A stretch of 6,041 nucleotides of DNA, taken from positions 1 through 6,041 of the forward strand of contig JABJQI010000023.1 in the NCBI GenBank assembly GCA_018663485.1. The letters run 5' to 3'. Of this stretch, positions 5,298-6,041 are shown piece after piece (the stretch's first letter is position 1; each line of letters starts with the position of its first letter). Source of the DNA: Opitutia bacterium. Lineage in GTDB: Bacteria > Verrucomicrobiota > Verrucomicrobiia > Opitutales > Coraliomargaritaceae. The notes under the pieces are model-generated. The model did no database searches and was not told the origin of the DNA. It was given only the letters and a program-made list of their open reading frames with translations. Both the position numbers and the translations under genes were made by a program.

Positions 5298-5972
5298 ATG
5301 CTTGCACAAGAACGCCACCAACAGATTTTACAACTCCTTGAAGAGCAAGGGACTGTTCGCACCGTCGACCTTGCGGAGCAGTTTAATTGCACCGACGAAA
5401 CAATTCGACGCGATTTTCAGATTCTCTCTGACAACAATCAACTCGCACGTGTGCATGGTGGAGCCAGTAGTCTGAATGGTCGCCCTTTATTGCAATCTTT
5501 CACTGAGCGCCGCGCTCTCAACGTTGAGTATAAGCAAGCCATTGCCAAGGCAGCGCTGGAATTAATCAGCCCAGGTCAAACCTACGCCTTTGATAGTAGT
5601 ACGACTGCCTTCGCACTGGTATCGGCGTTGCCCGATCTGCCTTACCGAGTCGTCACCAATGCCTTCGCCGTGCTCGAGCATATCGCACGCATGGGCAATG
5701 TAGAACTCATCTCCACGGGTGGTCGCTACCACCCGAAGACGCAGACCTTCACTCGCAGCGATAGTTATGTGACTTTACAACGGCACAACATCAGCATCGC
5801 CTTTATATCGTGTATCGGCCTCGACATTGAACGTGGTGCTAGCGAAGGCTTCGAAGAACAGGCGGGCTTCAAAGAAATACTGGTACAATTAGCAAAGGAG
5901 GTGGTCTTGATGGTTGATTCGAGCAAATTAAATACATGCTCCGAATACTTTTTTCAGAACTCAAAGACTTAA
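5298..5972 (+). CDS. DeoR-family transcriptional regulator, frame interrupted near its C-terminus
   Basis: This 224-residue frame is a DeoR-family repressor, presumably controlling the divergent BMC operon in response to a sugar phosphate. Residues 1-57 form the winged helix-turn-helix: MLAQERHQQILQLLEEQG, then VDLAEQFNCTDETIRRDF, then the wing with RVHGG. The sugar-phosphate-sensing domain follows, with FDSSTT at 98-103, VVTNAFAVLEHIA at 118-130, ISTGGRYHP at 138-146, and the GLDIERGASEGFEEQAGFK segment at 174-192. The frame then passes VDSSKLNTCSEYFF and ends in QNSKT and a stop, while the family normally continues about 30 residues more. That missing sequence is present in the -1 frame from 5954 onward. 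The ATG at 5298 gives the family-typical N-terminus; an upstream TTG at 5253 would add 15 residues without homology. Only a weak Shine-Dalgarno sequence is visible. Confidence 0.88.
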   Translation: MLAQERHQQILQLLEEQGTVRTVDLAEQFNCTDETIRRDFQILSDNNQLARVHGGASSLNGRPLLQSFTERRALNVEYKQAIAKAALELISPGQTYAFDSSTTAFALVSALPDLPYRVVTNAFAVLEHIARMGNVELISTGGRYHPKTQTFTRSDSYVTLQRHNISIAFISCIGLDIERGASEGFEEQAGFKEILVQLAKEVVLMVDSSKLNTCSEYFFQNSKT

Positions 5973-6041
5973 GCCACATCATCACAGATTGCGGCGCCAC
6001 AGCTGAATGCGTCGCAGCACTTCGGAGCCAAGGATGCAAGG
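5949..6041 (+). pseudogene. Frameshifted C-terminal continuation of the DeoR regulator
   Basis: After six T's at 5949-5954, re-reading the last T gives a frame that is open to the window edge and reads SELKDLSHIITD followed by CGATAECVAALRSQGCK. This matches the normal DeoR C-terminus ('..l..id.liTD.ga........l...g'), whereas the original frame stops at once. The gene is therefore either mutated, misread at the homopolymer, or recoded by slippage. About five more residues would be expected beyond the window. Confidence 0.75.

Noticed and set aside
1..6041. CRISPR array, tRNA/rRNA gene, insertion sequence or prophage element
   Set aside because: No regularly spaced repeats, no tRNA-like or rRNA-like segment, no transposase or integrase motif, and no terminal inverted repeats were seen on either strand.

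Overview
The window is most of a bacterial microcompartment (BMC) operon of the Planctomycetota-Verrucomicrobiota (PV/PVM) type. In characterised members this organelle is used in breakdown of the deoxy sugars L-fucose and L-rhamnose. The assignment rests on gene content: hexamer shell proteins (BMC-H), several pentamer vertex proteins (BMC-P, EutN/CcmL family), a PduP-like CoA-acylating aldehyde dehydrogenase, a PduL phosphotransacylase, an acetate-kinase-family protein and a divergent DeoR-type regulator. Moderate base composition and the scarcity of Shine-Dalgarno sequences fit a verrucomicrobial or related host. No sequence in the window fixes the taxon.

Layout: everything from about 5181 down to 1 is transcribed on the minus strand, so the transcript reads from high to low coordinates. 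The order is pduL (5181-4504), BMC-H 'H3' (4461-4192), BMC-H 'H2' (4171-3893), acetate-kinase homologue (3815-2631), BMC-H 'H1' (2582-2277), BMC-P 'Pa' (2271-1957), aldehyde dehydrogenase (1932-490), BMC-P 'Pb' (446-192) and BMC-P 'Pc' (189 to beyond the left edge). Gaps between genes are 2 to 77 nt with no recognisable terminator. A DeoR-family regulator diverges on the plus strand from 5298. The 116-bp region between it and pduL holds a good sigma70-like promoter for the shell operon and a 9-bp direct repeat that could be an operator. No stretch longer than 300 bases lacks a gene.

Proposed joint function: an aldehyde, expected to be L-lactaldehyde from a class II aldolase not present in this window, is oxidised inside the shell to an acyl-CoA by the aldehyde dehydrogenase. 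PduL then recycles CoA and makes the acyl-phosphate, and the kinase turns that into ATP plus the acid. Both the dehydrogenase and PduL carry an N-terminal amphipathic helix that looks like an encapsulation peptide. The kinase does not.

Points worth a second look: the DeoR gene is broken by a -1 frameshift at a run of six T's, and its conserved C-terminus continues in the next frame; the kinase differs from canonical acetate kinases at several active-site positions; the three BMC-H proteins have three different pore loops, one with a single-residue insertion; and a direct repeat places one copy inside the pduL promoter spacer.
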